From the NCBI GenBank assembly GCA_025964355.1, contig JAOPZB010000107.1:1-42920 (forward strand): a DNA stretch of 42,920 bases, in the 5' to 3' direction. This document shows, one piece after another, positions 17,247-26,102 of this stretch. A program made the position numbers and the translations under genes. Below the pieces are notes generated by a model that saw only the letters and a program-made list of their open reading frames with translations, was not told where the DNA came from and made no database searches. This DNA is from Solirubrobacterales bacterium (GTDB lineage: Bacteria > Actinomycetota > Thermoleophilia > Solirubrobacterales > Solirubrobacteraceae). The first letter of the stretch is position 1, and each line of letters starts with the position of its first letter.

Positions 17247-18095
17247 ATGAGAGCAGTGAGGCTGCGTCTCTACCACCATCCCGACGGTGCACGGGTCGCC
17301 TACCGCGAGCTGGGCACCGGCCCGCCCCTTGCGCTGCTGCACTCGGCGATGCTCTCGCACAAGGAGTGGGAGCCTGCGGTGGAGCAGCTCGCCGACCGCT
17401 TCCGCGTCGTGCTCCCGGACCTGCCGCTGCACGGAGACTCCGAGGACCGGACGGGTCACCCGTACACGATCGACTGGTTCGCCGAGGTGCTCGGCGGGTT
17501 CGCGGCCGAGGTGCTCGGGCCTAGGCCGCTGATGGCCGGACACGACGCCGGCGCGGAGATCCTCATGCACGCCGTTCTCACCGGCCGCCTTCGACCGAAG
17601 CGGCTCGTGCTGATGCCCAACCGGCTGCATGCGCCGGCGCCGCGTCCGGTCCTGCGCGCGGCCTGGCGCACGACTGCCCGGGCAGCGGTGGTGCCCGGGC
17701 TGGATCGCCTGCTCAGCTACGGGACGCGGGCTGTGTTCACGCCCCAGCGCGCCCGGTTGCTGTCGGTGCGCTCAAACCCGGCGGCGGGCGATCTAGTGCG
17801 ACACGCGTTCGCAGACGTCCCCGGCAACTCCAGCCTGGCGCGCTCCTGGGCGAAGTGCGCGCGCGCCTGGCCCCGGGGCGCACAGCGCCACCTGCTCGAG
17901 CTGTATCCGAGGCTGGACATGCCGGTGCTGCTGCTGTGGGCCGACCGCGATCCGCTGTACCCGCTGGCGGCCGCCGAGGAGGCCCTGGCGCTTCTGCCGC
18001 ACGGTCAGCTGCGCGTGCTCGAAAGCACCGGCTTTTTGATGGCCTACGACGACCCCGTCGGTCTTGCGCGCGAGCTCGCCGCGTTCTGCGGATAG
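17247..18095 (+). CDS. Alpha/beta-fold hydrolase
   Basis: GARVAYRELGTGPPLALLHSAMLSHKEWEPAVEQLADRFRVVLPDLPLHGDSED, MAGHDAGAEILMHAVL, PVLLLWADRDPLYPLAAAE. Confidence 0.82.
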   Translation: MRAVRLRLYHHPDGARVAYRELGTGPPLALLHSAMLSHKEWEPAVEQLADRFRVVLPDLPLHGDSEDRTGHPYTIDWFAEVLGGFAAEVLGPRPLMAGHDAGAEILMHAVLTGRLRPKRLVLMPNRLHAPAPRPVLRAAWRTTARAAVVPGLDRLLSYGTRAVFTPQRARLLSVRSNPAAGDLVRHAFADVPGNSSLARSWAKCARAWPRGAQRHLLELYPRLDMPVLLLWADRDPLYPLAAAEEALALLPHGQLRVLESTGFLMAYDDPVGLARELAAFCG

Positions 18096-18192
18096 GGTTC
18101 CCCTCCCAGAGCCTGGCGGCGGGGCCCGAGGAGCGCGGCGCCAGGTGTTCGACATGATCCTCGTCGTGGGATCCTCGCCCTAAGGAGACGAA

Positions 18193-19518
18193 ATGCCAAG
18201 CGACCAACGACTATGGGGCGGGGAGACCGCCAAGGCCGTCGAGAACTTCCCGATCTCGGGCGAGACGGTGCCGGTCTCTGTGATCCACTGGCTCGCGCGT
18301 ATCAAGGGCGCGGCGGCGGCGGTCAACGGACAGCTCGGGCTGCTCGGCAAGCGCAGCGCCGCGCGCATCGAGAAGGCCGCCGCCGAGATCGCGGCCGGCA
18401 AGCACGACCGCCAGTTCCCGATCGACGTCTTCCAGACCGGGTCCGGAACCTCGACGAACATGAACGCCAACGAGGTGATCGCGCGACTCGCCGGCGAGGG
18501 CGTTCACGCCAATGACCACGTCAACATGGGCCAATCCTCGAACGACGTGTTTCCATCGGCCGTCCATCTGGCTGCCCTGGACGTCGCCCAGAACGACCTG
18601 CTCCCCGCGCTCAAACAGCTCGAGCGCTCCTTCACCAGGAAGTCGCGCAGCTTCCAGAACGTGGTCAAGGCGGGACGCACGCACCTGATGGATGCCGTGC
18701 CAGTCACGCTCGGCCAGGAGTTCGGCGGCTACGCCGCCCAGATGGCGCTCGGCCAGGAGCGTGTCCGTGCCGCGCTCGAGCACGTCGGGCAGATCCCGCT
18801 CGGCGGAACCGCCACCGGGACCGGGCTGAACACCCACCCGAAGTTCGCAGAGAAGGTGCGGGCGCGCCTGAGGCGGGAGTCCGGGCTGGGGCAGATCGCG
18901 GCACCGCGCGACCCGTTCGAGGCACAGGCGAATCGCGATGCGCTCGTCGAGCTGTCTGGCGCGCTGAAGGTCGTCGCCGTGTCGCTGACGAAGATCGCAA
19001 ACGACATCGCGCTCATGGCCTCCGGTCCCCGTGCAGGAATCGGCGAGATCCTCCTCCCGGAGCTTCAGAAGGGCTCCTCGATCATGCCCGGCAAGGTCAA
19101 CCCAGTGATCCCGGAGGTGGTGCTGCAGGTCGCCGCGCAGGTGATCGGCAACGACACCGCGATCACCGTGGGGGGACTTCAGGGACAGTTCGAGCTCAAC
19201 GTCCGGATTCCGCTGATCGCCCGCAACCTGCTCCAGTCCCTTTCGCTGCTGTCGGCCGCCGCACGCGTGTTCGCAGAGAAGTGCGTCGACGGCATACGGG
19301 TCAACAGGGCGGGCACCGACGCCTCCGCCGGCGCGACCCTGGCCGTCGCCACCGCGCTCAACGGCGCGATCGGCTACGACAAGGCGACGGTGATCGTCCA
19401 GAAGGCCACGGAGTCCGGACGGCCGCTGCGCGAGGTCGCTCTCGCCGAGGGGGTCGACGCCAAGACCTACGACGAGACGATCGACCTGCGGCGCATCGCG
19501 CGCGGGAATCGTGACTGA
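18193..19518 (+). CDS. fumC: Class II fumarate hydratase
   Basis: RLWGGETAKAVENFPISGE, GSGTSTNMNANEVIA, NDHVNMGQSSNDVFPSAVH, GSSIMPGKVNPVIPE; AAGGAG RBS. Confidence 0.95.
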   Translation: MPSDQRLWGGETAKAVENFPISGETVPVSVIHWLARIKGAAAAVNGQLGLLGKRSAARIEKAAAEIAAGKHDRQFPIDVFQTGSGTSTNMNANEVIARLAGEGVHANDHVNMGQSSNDVFPSAVHLAALDVAQNDLLPALKQLERSFTRKSRSFQNVVKAGRTHLMDAVPVTLGQEFGGYAAQMALGQERVRAALEHVGQIPLGGTATGTGLNTHPKFAEKVRARLRRESGLGQIAAPRDPFEAQANRDALVELSGALKVVAVSLTKIANDIALMASGPRAGIGEILLPELQKGSSIMPGKVNPVIPEVVLQVAAQVIGNDTAITVGGLQGQFELNVRIPLIARNLLQSLSLLSAAARVFAEKCVDGIRVNRAGTDASAGATLAVATALNGAIGYDKATVIVQKATESGRPLREVALAEGVDAKTYDETIDLRRIARGNRD

Positions 19519-19559
19519 GTTCTGATGAAACGCGCCCGTGGCGGGCAAACTTCAAAGGG

Positions 19560-20603
19560 ATGACCCGTCGCCTGACGATTCCCATGACCGCGCTGTCGCT
19601 CGTCGCCGTGGGGCTGGCTGCGTGCGGCGCGTCAGCCCGGAGCACGAGCGTCTCGAGCGATCGATCGGCGAGCGCCGCTCCCACGACGGTCACGACCGCG
19701 GCCGCCGGAGGCCCAGGCTCCCAGCCATGCGGGGCGGCTGCGGCCGAGACGCTCGCCCGGAGCGCCGGGACCGTCGCGACCCGGATCTACGCCGGCGAGC
19801 TGTCCGGCTCGGAGACGCGCAGCGACCAGCGCCAGGTCGAACAGTTCGGCCCGCTGCTCTCGGCGCTCTCGAACGGCGAACGGGCGGCAGTGAGCTCCGC
19901 GGTCTCGAGCCTCGTGTTCTCACACACCCACGTGGTTCGCCTGCGCGTGACCCAGGGCGCAAGGGTGGTGGCCGATATCGGTGGCCCCTACATCCTCGCG
20001 CCGGTCGGTGGGACCCTGCGCCTGCACGGCAAGACGGTCGGTCACTATGTCCTCTCCGTCCAGGACGATCTCGGCTACGTAAAGCTCGTCTCGCGCTTCA
20101 TCGGCGCACCGCTCGTGATGCGTGCGGGGACCCGCCCTGTGCCCGTGGAAGGCCTGCTCACGCCAGGCCCGGCGAAGATCCCCGGCCATGGGCCCGTCAG
20201 CTACGGGCACACGTCCTACGAGGCGTTCTCCTTCGACGCTGCCTCCTTCCCGAGTGGTCACCTGCGGATCTCGCTGCTGCTGCCGCTGTCCCCGTCGCTG
20301 TCGGCGAGATCCTGCGCCCAGATCAGGACCGCCGAGCTCGGCCGCGTGGCGCAGCGCATCTCGCGCCGCTTCAGGCTCTCGCCGTCGAGCTTCGCCACCT
20401 ACATCAAACTGACCAGGACGCTCACCGACGGTCTGATCTACATCCGCTCGGCGTCTCGTCAGCTGGCCGGGAGCACCACTCCAGGACCGGCCCGCCTGCC
20501 CGCCGCAGGAACGGCGAGCTATCGCGGCGTGCGCTACGGCGTGTCGTCGTTCGGCGCGTCGACAAGCGTCGGGCCCGTGCGGGTGTATGCGCTGATTCGA
20601 TGA
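19560..20603 (+). CDS. Putative lipoprotein with extracellular sensor-like domain
   Basis: Lipobox MTALSLVAVGLAACGAS; RLRVTQGARVVADIGGPYILAPVGGTLRLHGKTVGHYVLSVQDDLGYVKLVSRF. Confidence 0.6.
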   Translation: MTRRLTIPMTALSLVAVGLAACGASARSTSVSSDRSASAAPTTVTTAAAGGPGSQPCGAAAAETLARSAGTVATRIYAGELSGSETRSDQRQVEQFGPLLSALSNGERAAVSSAVSSLVFSHTHVVRLRVTQGARVVADIGGPYILAPVGGTLRLHGKTVGHYVLSVQDDLGYVKLVSRFIGAPLVMRAGTRPVPVEGLLTPGPAKIPGHGPVSYGHTSYEAFSFDAASFPSGHLRISLLLPLSPSLSARSCAQIRTAELGRVAQRISRRFRLSPSSFATYIKLTRTLTDGLIYIRSASRQLAGSTTPGPARLPAAGTASYRGVRYGVSSFGASTSVGPVRVYALIR

Positions 20604-20629
20604 GCGGATGAGTGGACGCGATGCGCTCG

Positions 20630-20659
20630 GCAAACGGACGTCTGGCGACCTCCGTTTGC
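20630..20659 (+). promoter_or_regulatory. Hairpin in leader of nickel-permease gene (9-bp perfect stem, 12-nt loop)
   Basis: gcaaacgga-cgtctggcgacc-tccgtttgc. Confidence 0.45.
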
Positions 20660-20763
20660 ACAGGCGGGGGTGCGGGTAAGCGGCCGATGAGGGCGCGGCC
20701 AGCGACGGGCTTCGCCCGCCGGGGTGCCCGAGAGGACGAGCGGAGATGACATGAGCGGGGTCG

Positions 20764-21879
20764 ATGGCTAGGACCGCAGAGAGACCCGGCCGTCGAGCGC
20801 TCGTGCGCGGCTTGGACCGTTCCCAGCGCCGGACGCTCGCGATGATGGCGTTCGTCGTCGTCGCCCTGCACGTCGTCGGCTTCCTCGCGCTGATTGCACT
20901 GGTCGCGCGTTCGCAATACCGCCTCGGCAATACCGGGGCCTTCACGATCGGGATCGGCGTTACGGCCTACACGCTCGGCCTGCGCCACGCCTTCGACAGC
21001 GATCACATCGCCGCGATCGACAACACGACCCGCAAGCTGATGTCCGAGGGCAAGCGTCCGCTGAGCGTGGGGTTCTGGTTCTCCCTGGGCCATTCCACCG
21101 TCGTGTTCGCGCTCGCGTTCCTGCTGGCGATCGGGATCAAGTCCCTGGCCGGCCCGGTAGGCAGCGGAAGCATGCGCAACCTGGGTGGGATCGGAACGTT
21201 GGTGTCCGGGAGCTTCCTCTACGTCATCGCGGCCCTGAACGTCGTCATCCTGCTCGGCATCGTGCAGGTCTTCCGCGACATGCGCCGCGGCTCCTACGAC
21301 GAGCAGGCGCTCGAAGCGCAGCTCGACGGCCGCGGGCTGATGAACCGCTTCTTCGGGGGCGTCACGAGAGCGATCGCCAAGCCGCCGCAGATGTATTTCG
21401 TCGGACTGCTCTTCGGGCTCGGGTTCGACACGGCGTCCGAGGTCGCGCTGCTCGTGCTGGCCGGTGGCGCGGCCGGCGCCGGGTTGCCCTGGTACGCGAT
21501 CCTCTGCCTGCCGGTCCTGTTCGCGGCCGGGATGGCCCTGATGGACACGATCGACGGCTCGTTCATGAACTTCGCCTACGGCTGGGCTTTCTCCAAGCCG
21601 GTGCGCAAGATCTATTACAACCTCACGATCACCGGGCTGTCGGTCGCGGTGGCACTCGTGATCGGCACGATCGAGCTCGGCGGCCTGGCCGCGCAGCGCC
21701 TCGAGCTGTCGGGCTCCTTCTGGTCCTGGCTGGAGACCATCGACGTGAACTCCCTCGGCCTGTTGATCGTCGGGATGTTCGTCGTTACCTGGTCGGTCGC
21801 GCTTGCCGTCTGGCACCTCGGGCACATCGAGGACCGCTGGAGCGCGGACCATAGAAAGGTGACGGCGCTCGGGCGTTAG
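20764..21879 (+). CDS. HoxN/HupN/NixA-family nickel/cobalt permease
   Basis: TLGLRHAFDSDHIAAIDNTTRKLMSEGKRPLSVGFWFSLGHSTVVFALAFLLA, GLLFGLGFDTASEVALLVL, LFAAGMALMDTIDGSFMNFAYGWAFSKPVRKIYYNLTITGLSV. Confidence 0.93.
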   Translation: MARTAERPGRRALVRGLDRSQRRTLAMMAFVVVALHVVGFLALIALVARSQYRLGNTGAFTIGIGVTAYTLGLRHAFDSDHIAAIDNTTRKLMSEGKRPLSVGFWFSLGHSTVVFALAFLLAIGIKSLAGPVGSGSMRNLGGIGTLVSGSFLYVIAALNVVILLGIVQVFRDMRRGSYDEQALEAQLDGRGLMNRFFGGVTRAIAKPPQMYFVGLLFGLGFDTASEVALLVLAGGAAGAGLPWYAILCLPVLFAAGMALMDTIDGSFMNFAYGWAFSKPVRKIYYNLTITGLSVAVALVIGTIELGGLAAQRLELSGSFWSWLETIDVNSLGLLIVGMFVVTWSVALAVWHLGHIEDRWSADHRKVTALGR

Positions 21880-21947
21880 AAGCCGCCGCGTGGAGGGTAG
21901 GTGCCGAGCGTGGGGCAGCGAGGCCCCCCGGCCGGAGAACAGTCGCG

Positions 21948-22226
21948 ATGTGCCTAGCGATTCCAGGGCAGGTGGTGGAGGTGGTAGACGAGCACAACCG
22001 TCTCGCCACGGTCGAAGTCGCGGGAGTGCGACGCACGGTGAACATCGGGCTGCTCGACGTCGGCGATGTGGGCGCGGTCCCCGGTGACTGGGTACTGATC
22101 CATGTCGGCTTCGCGTTGTCGAAGATCGACGAGGAGGAGGCCAGGGCGACGTTGAGGCTACTCGAGCAGATGGGCGCCGAGTACGCGCAGGAGCTCGACG
22201 AGCTGAAGGCCAGCGTGATCGAATGA
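21948..22226 (+). CDS. hypC: Hydrogenase assembly chaperone HypC/HupF
   Basis: MCLAIPGQVVEVVDEHNRLATVEVAGVRRTVNIGLLD; GDWVLIHVGFALSKIDEEEA. Confidence 0.95.
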   Translation: MCLAIPGQVVEVVDEHNRLATVEVAGVRRTVNIGLLDVGDVGAVPGDWVLIHVGFALSKIDEEEARATLRLLEQMGAEYAQELDELKASVIE

Positions 22227-22239
22227 AAGTGCGCAGCGC

Positions 22240-22467
22240 ATGACCGAGCGCCTCGCAGCCCGCGGTTGCATCACGTGCGGCGACGAGGCGCTACCAATGC
22301 GCGTGCTGGAGGTTGACGCTGAGCGGGGGCTCGCGCTGTGCTGCGCCCAGGCGGGCGAGCGCGCCAGCGTGGAGATAGGGCTGGTCGAGCCGGTGACAGC
22401 GGGGGAGCTGCTGCTCGTTCACGCGGGCACCGCGCTCGGTCGCGCCGGCGGGGAGCCAGGGCCATGA
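22240..22467 (+). CDS. HypC-like paralogue with non-N-terminal Cys (GCITCGD)
   Basis: MTERLAARGCITCGDEALPMRVLEVDAERGLALCCAQ...VEPVTAGELLLVHAGTALGR; overlaps hypD by 4 nt. Confidence 0.7.
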   Translation: MTERLAARGCITCGDEALPMRVLEVDAERGLALCCAQAGERASVEIGLVEPVTAGELLLVHAGTALGRAGGEPGP

Positions 22468-23579
22468 AGTTCGTCGACGAGTTCAGAGACGCTGAGCTCG
22501 GCCGCGTGGTTGCCGGAGAGATCGTGGCCGCCGTCGAGCCCGGACGGCACTACAAGGTGATGGAGGTCTGTGGAGGGCATACGCACTCGATCTACAAGTA
22601 CGGCGTCGACGATCTGCTGCCGTCCAACGTCGAGCTGGTCCACGGCCCCGGCTGCCCCGTCTGCGTCATCCCGATGGGGCGCGTCGACGACGGGATCGCA
22701 CTCGCTCATGAGCCGGGCGTGATCTTCACCTGCTTCGGCGACATGCTGCGGGTGCCGGGGTCCAGCCAGACGCTGCTCGACGCGAAGGCGGATGGCGCCG
22801 ATGTCCGCATCGTCTACTCGCCGCTGGACGCACTGCGCATCGCCAAGCAGAACCCCGAACGCGAGGTGGTGTTCTTCGCGATCGGCTTCGAGACGACCGC
22901 GCCGTCCACCGCGCTGACACTGCGCCGGGCGAGGGCCGAGAGCGTCGGCAATTTCTCCGTGATGTGCTCGCACGTGACGATCGTCCCCCCGCTCCGCGCG
23001 CTGCTGGAGTCGCCGGACCTGAGGCTGGACGGGTTCATCGGCCCCGGCCATGTGGCCACGGTCGTCGGAGCCCGACCCTTCCAGTTCCTCCCGGACCAGT
23101 ACGGCAAGCCGGTCGTCATCTCGGGCTTTGAGCCACTCGACATCCTGCAGTCGGTGCTGATGGTGCTGCGCCAGCTGGGCGCGGGCCGCGCGACGGTCGA
23201 GAACCAGTACGCGCGAGTCGTGCCATGGGAGGGAAACCTCCGTGCGCTGGAGATCATGGCCGAGGTCTTCGCCCTGCGGCCGCACTTCGAGTGGCGCGGG
23301 CTCGGCTTCATCTCCCAGAGCGCGCTGCGCATCTCCGACGCATACGCCGAGTGGGACGCCGAGGAGCGCTTCTCGGTGCCGGGGGTCCGCGTCGCCGACC
23401 CGAAGGCCTGTCAGTGCGGTGAGGTGCTCAAGGGCGTCATCAAGCCCTGGGAGTGCAAGGTGTTCGGTACGGCCTGTACGCCCGAGCGTCCGATCGGGAC
23501 GTGCATGGTCTCCCCCGAGGGCGCCTGCGCCGCCTATTACAACTACGGCCGCTTCGCGCGGGAACGCGAGGTCGCATGA
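22464..23579 (+). CDS. hypD: Hydrogenase formation protein HypD
   Basis: VMEVCGGHTHSIYKYGVDDLLPSNVELVHGPGCPVCV, FFAIGFETTAPSTALTL, CQCGEVLKGVIKPWECKVFGTACTPERPIGTCMVSPEGACAAYYNYGR. Confidence 0.96.
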   Translation: MKFVDEFRDAELGRVVAGEIVAAVEPGRHYKVMEVCGGHTHSIYKYGVDDLLPSNVELVHGPGCPVCVIPMGRVDDGIALAHEPGVIFTCFGDMLRVPGSSQTLLDAKADGADVRIVYSPLDALRIAKQNPEREVVFFAIGFETTAPSTALTLRRARAESVGNFSVMCSHVTIVPPLRALLESPDLRLDGFIGPGHVATVVGARPFQFLPDQYGKPVVISGFEPLDILQSVLMVLRQLGAGRATVENQYARVVPWEGNLRALEIMAEVFALRPHFEWRGLGFISQSALRISDAYAEWDAEERFSVPGVRVADPKACQCGEVLKGVIKPWECKVFGTACTPERPIGTCMVSPEGACAAYYNYGRFAREREVA

Positions 23580-24667
23580 CGCCTGAGACGGTGTCCTCCC
23601 GCGAGTCGCGGATCCTCGAGATCATCGAGACTGCGCGGGCCAAGCGCGCCAAGTTCCGCGACTCGCATATCACGATGTCCCACGGCGCAGGCGGCAAGGC
23701 GACCACGTCGTTGATCGAGGGGCTGTTCGCCCCTGCCTTCGAGTCGGCTGCGCTCGACCAGCTCGCGGACGCCGGCGCGGTCAGCGTCGACGGGCTCGAC
23801 CTGGCGCTCACCACCGACTCGTTCGTCGTCAAGCCGCTGCACTTCCCCGGCGGCTCGATCGGCGAGCTGGCCGTCAACGGGACCGTCAACGACCTCGCCA
23901 TGGCGGGGGCCCGGCCACTCGCGCTGACGCTGTCGCTAGTCCTAGAGGAGGGGCTGGCGGCGCAGACGCTCCAGGAGGAGGTGCAAGCGATCGCCCGCGC
24001 CGCGCGCGACGCAGGTGTCCAGATCGTCGCAGGGGACACCAAGGTTGTCGAACGAGGCCACGCCGACGGCATCTACATCTGTACGAGCGGGCTCGGGCTG
24101 CGCGACCCGCGAGCGAGCCTGGCGCCAGACCGGCTGAGGCCGGGAGACCGCATCCTCGTCTCCGGGTCGATTGGCGAGCACGGCACGGCGATCATGCTTG
24201 CGCGCGGCGAGCTGGGACTCGACGCCGACATCGAGTCCGACACGCGTTCGCTGTGGCCGCTCGTGGACTCCCTGCTCGCGCACGCGGGCCCGGCTCTCAG
24301 CTGCCTGCGCGACGCGACGCGGGGCGGCGTCGCCTCGGTGCTCAACGAGCTCGCGCGCGCATCCGGTGTCGCGATGGTCGTCCGCGAGGCCGACGTCCCC
24401 GTTGCGCCGGCGGTCGCCGGCGCCGCCGAGATCCTCGGGATCGATCCCATGTATGTGGCCAACGAGGGCAAGCTCGTGGCGTTCGTCGCTCCCGACCACG
24501 CCGAACAGGCCCTGGCCGCGCTTCGGGCGATGCCCGGGTGTGAGGCCGCCGCCGAGATCGGAGAGGTCAAGAGCGATCCGCCGGGCATGGTTCTCGTCGA
24601 GACCGGCTTCGGCGGACGCCGGGTGATGGACCAGCTCGTGGGCGATCCACTGCCGAGGATCTGCTGA
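23576..24667 (+). CDS. hypE: Hydrogenase expression/formation protein HypE
   Basis: ITMSHGAGGKATTSLIEGLF, LALTTDSFVVKPLHFPGGSIGELAVNGTVNDLAMAGA, DATRGGVASVLNELA, C-terminal PRIC. Confidence 0.96.
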   Translation: MTPETVSSRESRILEIIETARAKRAKFRDSHITMSHGAGGKATTSLIEGLFAPAFESAALDQLADAGAVSVDGLDLALTTDSFVVKPLHFPGGSIGELAVNGTVNDLAMAGARPLALTLSLVLEEGLAAQTLQEEVQAIARAARDAGVQIVAGDTKVVERGHADGIYICTSGLGLRDPRASLAPDRLRPGDRILVSGSIGEHGTAIMLARGELGLDADIESDTRSLWPLVDSLLAHAGPALSCLRDATRGGVASVLNELARASGVAMVVREADVPVAPAVAGAAEILGIDPMYVANEGKLVAFVAPDHAEQALAALRAMPGCEAAAEIGEVKSDPPGMVLVETGFGGRRVMDQLVGDPLPRIC

Positions 24668-25044
24668 TGCACGAGCTGTCGATCGCCGAGGCTATCGTCG
24701 ATGTCGCGAGGCGGCACGCGCGCGGACGGCGCGTCGTCAAGGTGGATGTGCGCGTGGGGCACCTGCGCCAGGTCGTGCCCGCCTCGCTCGAGTTCGCCTT
24801 CGGCCTGGTCTGTCAGGGCACGGCGCTGGACGGCGCAGAGCTCGTCATCTCGCACGTCGCGGCGGTCGGGCGCTGCCGGGATTGCGGGGTGAAGAGCGTG
24901 CTCGAAGACCTTCCGCTGCGCTGCTCATCGTGCGGCGGGCTCGATCTGGAACTGCTCGCGGGCGATGAGCTGCTGGTCGACGCCCTGGAGCTCGAGGAGG
25001 AAGTGGTGACGAACGAAAGGATCGGACATGGCAGCCACGTTTGA
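24667..25044 (+). CDS. hypA: Hydrogenase nickel incorporation protein HypA
   Basis: MHELSIAEAIVDVA; zinc motifs CRDCG...CSSCGG. Confidence 0.93.
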   Translation: MHELSIAEAIVDVARRHARGRRVVKVDVRVGHLRQVVPASLEFAFGLVCQGTALDGAELVISHVAAVGRCRDCGVKSVLEDLPLRCSSCGGLDLELLAGDELLVDALELEEEVVTNERIGHGSHV

Positions 25045-26083
25045 ACCGAAACCGAGTGGAGTCGAGGAGGTCCACATCCTGTGGATCTCCGAGGGCATGA
25101 GCTGCGACGGCGACTCGGTGTCCATCACGGCCGCCGCACAGCCGAGCATCGAGGACGTGCTGCTCGGTGCCATTCCCGGACTTCCCAAGGTCCATCTGCA
25201 TAACAAAGTCCTCTCGCCGACGCTTGGCGGCGAGGAGTTCCTGCTCCCATTCCGCCAGGCGGCGCGCGGCGAGCTGGACGCGCCCTTCGTGCTCGTGATC
25301 GAGGGCTCGATCCCCAACGAGAAGATCAACGGCGACGGGTACTGGACCTCGTTCGGCAACGACGAGGCGACCGGCGAACCGTTGACGCTTGACTACTGGC
25401 TCGACCGGTTGGCTCCCAAGGCGTGGGGCGTCGTCGCGATAGGCACCTGCGCCACCTACGGCGGCATCCATGCGATGGCCGGCAACCCCACCGGGTGCAT
25501 GGGCCTGGCCGACTATCTCGGCTGGGATTTCCGCTCCGCGGCCGGGCTGCCGATCGTGAACGTTCCCGGGTGCCCGGTGCAACCGGAGAACTTCATGGAG
25601 ACGCTCACCTGGCTGCTGTATCAGGCGGCAGGCCTGGCGCCGACGATCCCGCTGGACGAGGCGCTTCGTCCGCAGTGGATATTCGGCAAGACCGTCCACG
25701 AGGGCTGCGACCGCGCCGGCTACTACGAGCAGGGTGACTTCGCCCTGGACTACAACTCGCCCAAGTGCCTCGTGAAGGCTGGCTGCTGGGGCCCTGTCGT
25801 CAACTGCAACGTGCCCAAGCGCGGATGGATGGCCGGGATCGGCGGCTGCCCGAACGTGGGAGGCATCTGCATCGGCTGCACGATGCCCGGCTTCCCCGAC
25901 AGGTTCATGCCGTTCATGGACGCGCCCCCCGGCAGCAGCGTCTCCGCCGGGATCGGCAGCGTTTACGGGCCGGTGATGCGCAAGCTTCGCAGCATCACCA
26001 ACAAGACCATGAACAAGGAGACGAAGTGGCGGCACAACAGAGGAGAGCTGACCACCGGCTACGAGCCCCGCTGGGGTAACTAG
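25028..26083 (+). CDS. hhyS: [NiFe]-hydrogenase small subunit, group 1h/5 actinobacterial type
   Basis: ISEGMSCDGDSVSITAAAQPSIEDVLLGAIPG, GTCATYGGIHAM, NVPGCPVQPENFMETL, CPNVGGICIGCTMPGFPDRF; no Tat signal; overlaps hypA by 17 nt. Confidence 0.92.
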   Translation: MAATFEPKPSGVEEVHILWISEGMSCDGDSVSITAAAQPSIEDVLLGAIPGLPKVHLHNKVLSPTLGGEEFLLPFRQAARGELDAPFVLVIEGSIPNEKINGDGYWTSFGNDEATGEPLTLDYWLDRLAPKAWGVVAIGTCATYGGIHAMAGNPTGCMGLADYLGWDFRSAAGLPIVNVPGCPVQPENFMETLTWLLYQAAGLAPTIPLDEALRPQWIFGKTVHEGCDRAGYYEQGDFALDYNSPKCLVKAGCWGPVVNCNVPKRGWMAGIGGCPNVGGICIGCTMPGFPDRFMPFMDAPPGSSVSAGIGSVYGPVMRKLRSITNKTMNKETKWRHNRGELTTGYEPRWGN

Positions 26084-26102
26084 AGCAGAGAGGAGACTGA
26101 AG

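Noticed and set aside
18112-18145. Inverted repeat cctggcg...cgccagg after the alpha/beta hydrolase
   Set aside because: 7-bp stem with a 20-nt GC-rich loop and no U tract; could be a weak terminator but not distinguishable from chance in this GC content.
18211-19548. 445-aa minus-strand ORF
   Set aside because: Antisense to fumC, which has clear family motifs; long mirror ORFs are expected in high-GC DNA and its translation is Arg/Gly/Asp/His-rich without domain signals.
20604-20763. Cobalamin riboswitch before the Ni/Co permease
   Set aside because: Conserved B12-box-type sequence not found; kept only as an unclassified structured leader.
20422-21852. 476-aa minus-strand ORF
   Set aside because: Antisense to the nickel permease; composition (RDPEEAVHQ..., HDEERHHRERP) is typical of an antisense GC artefact.
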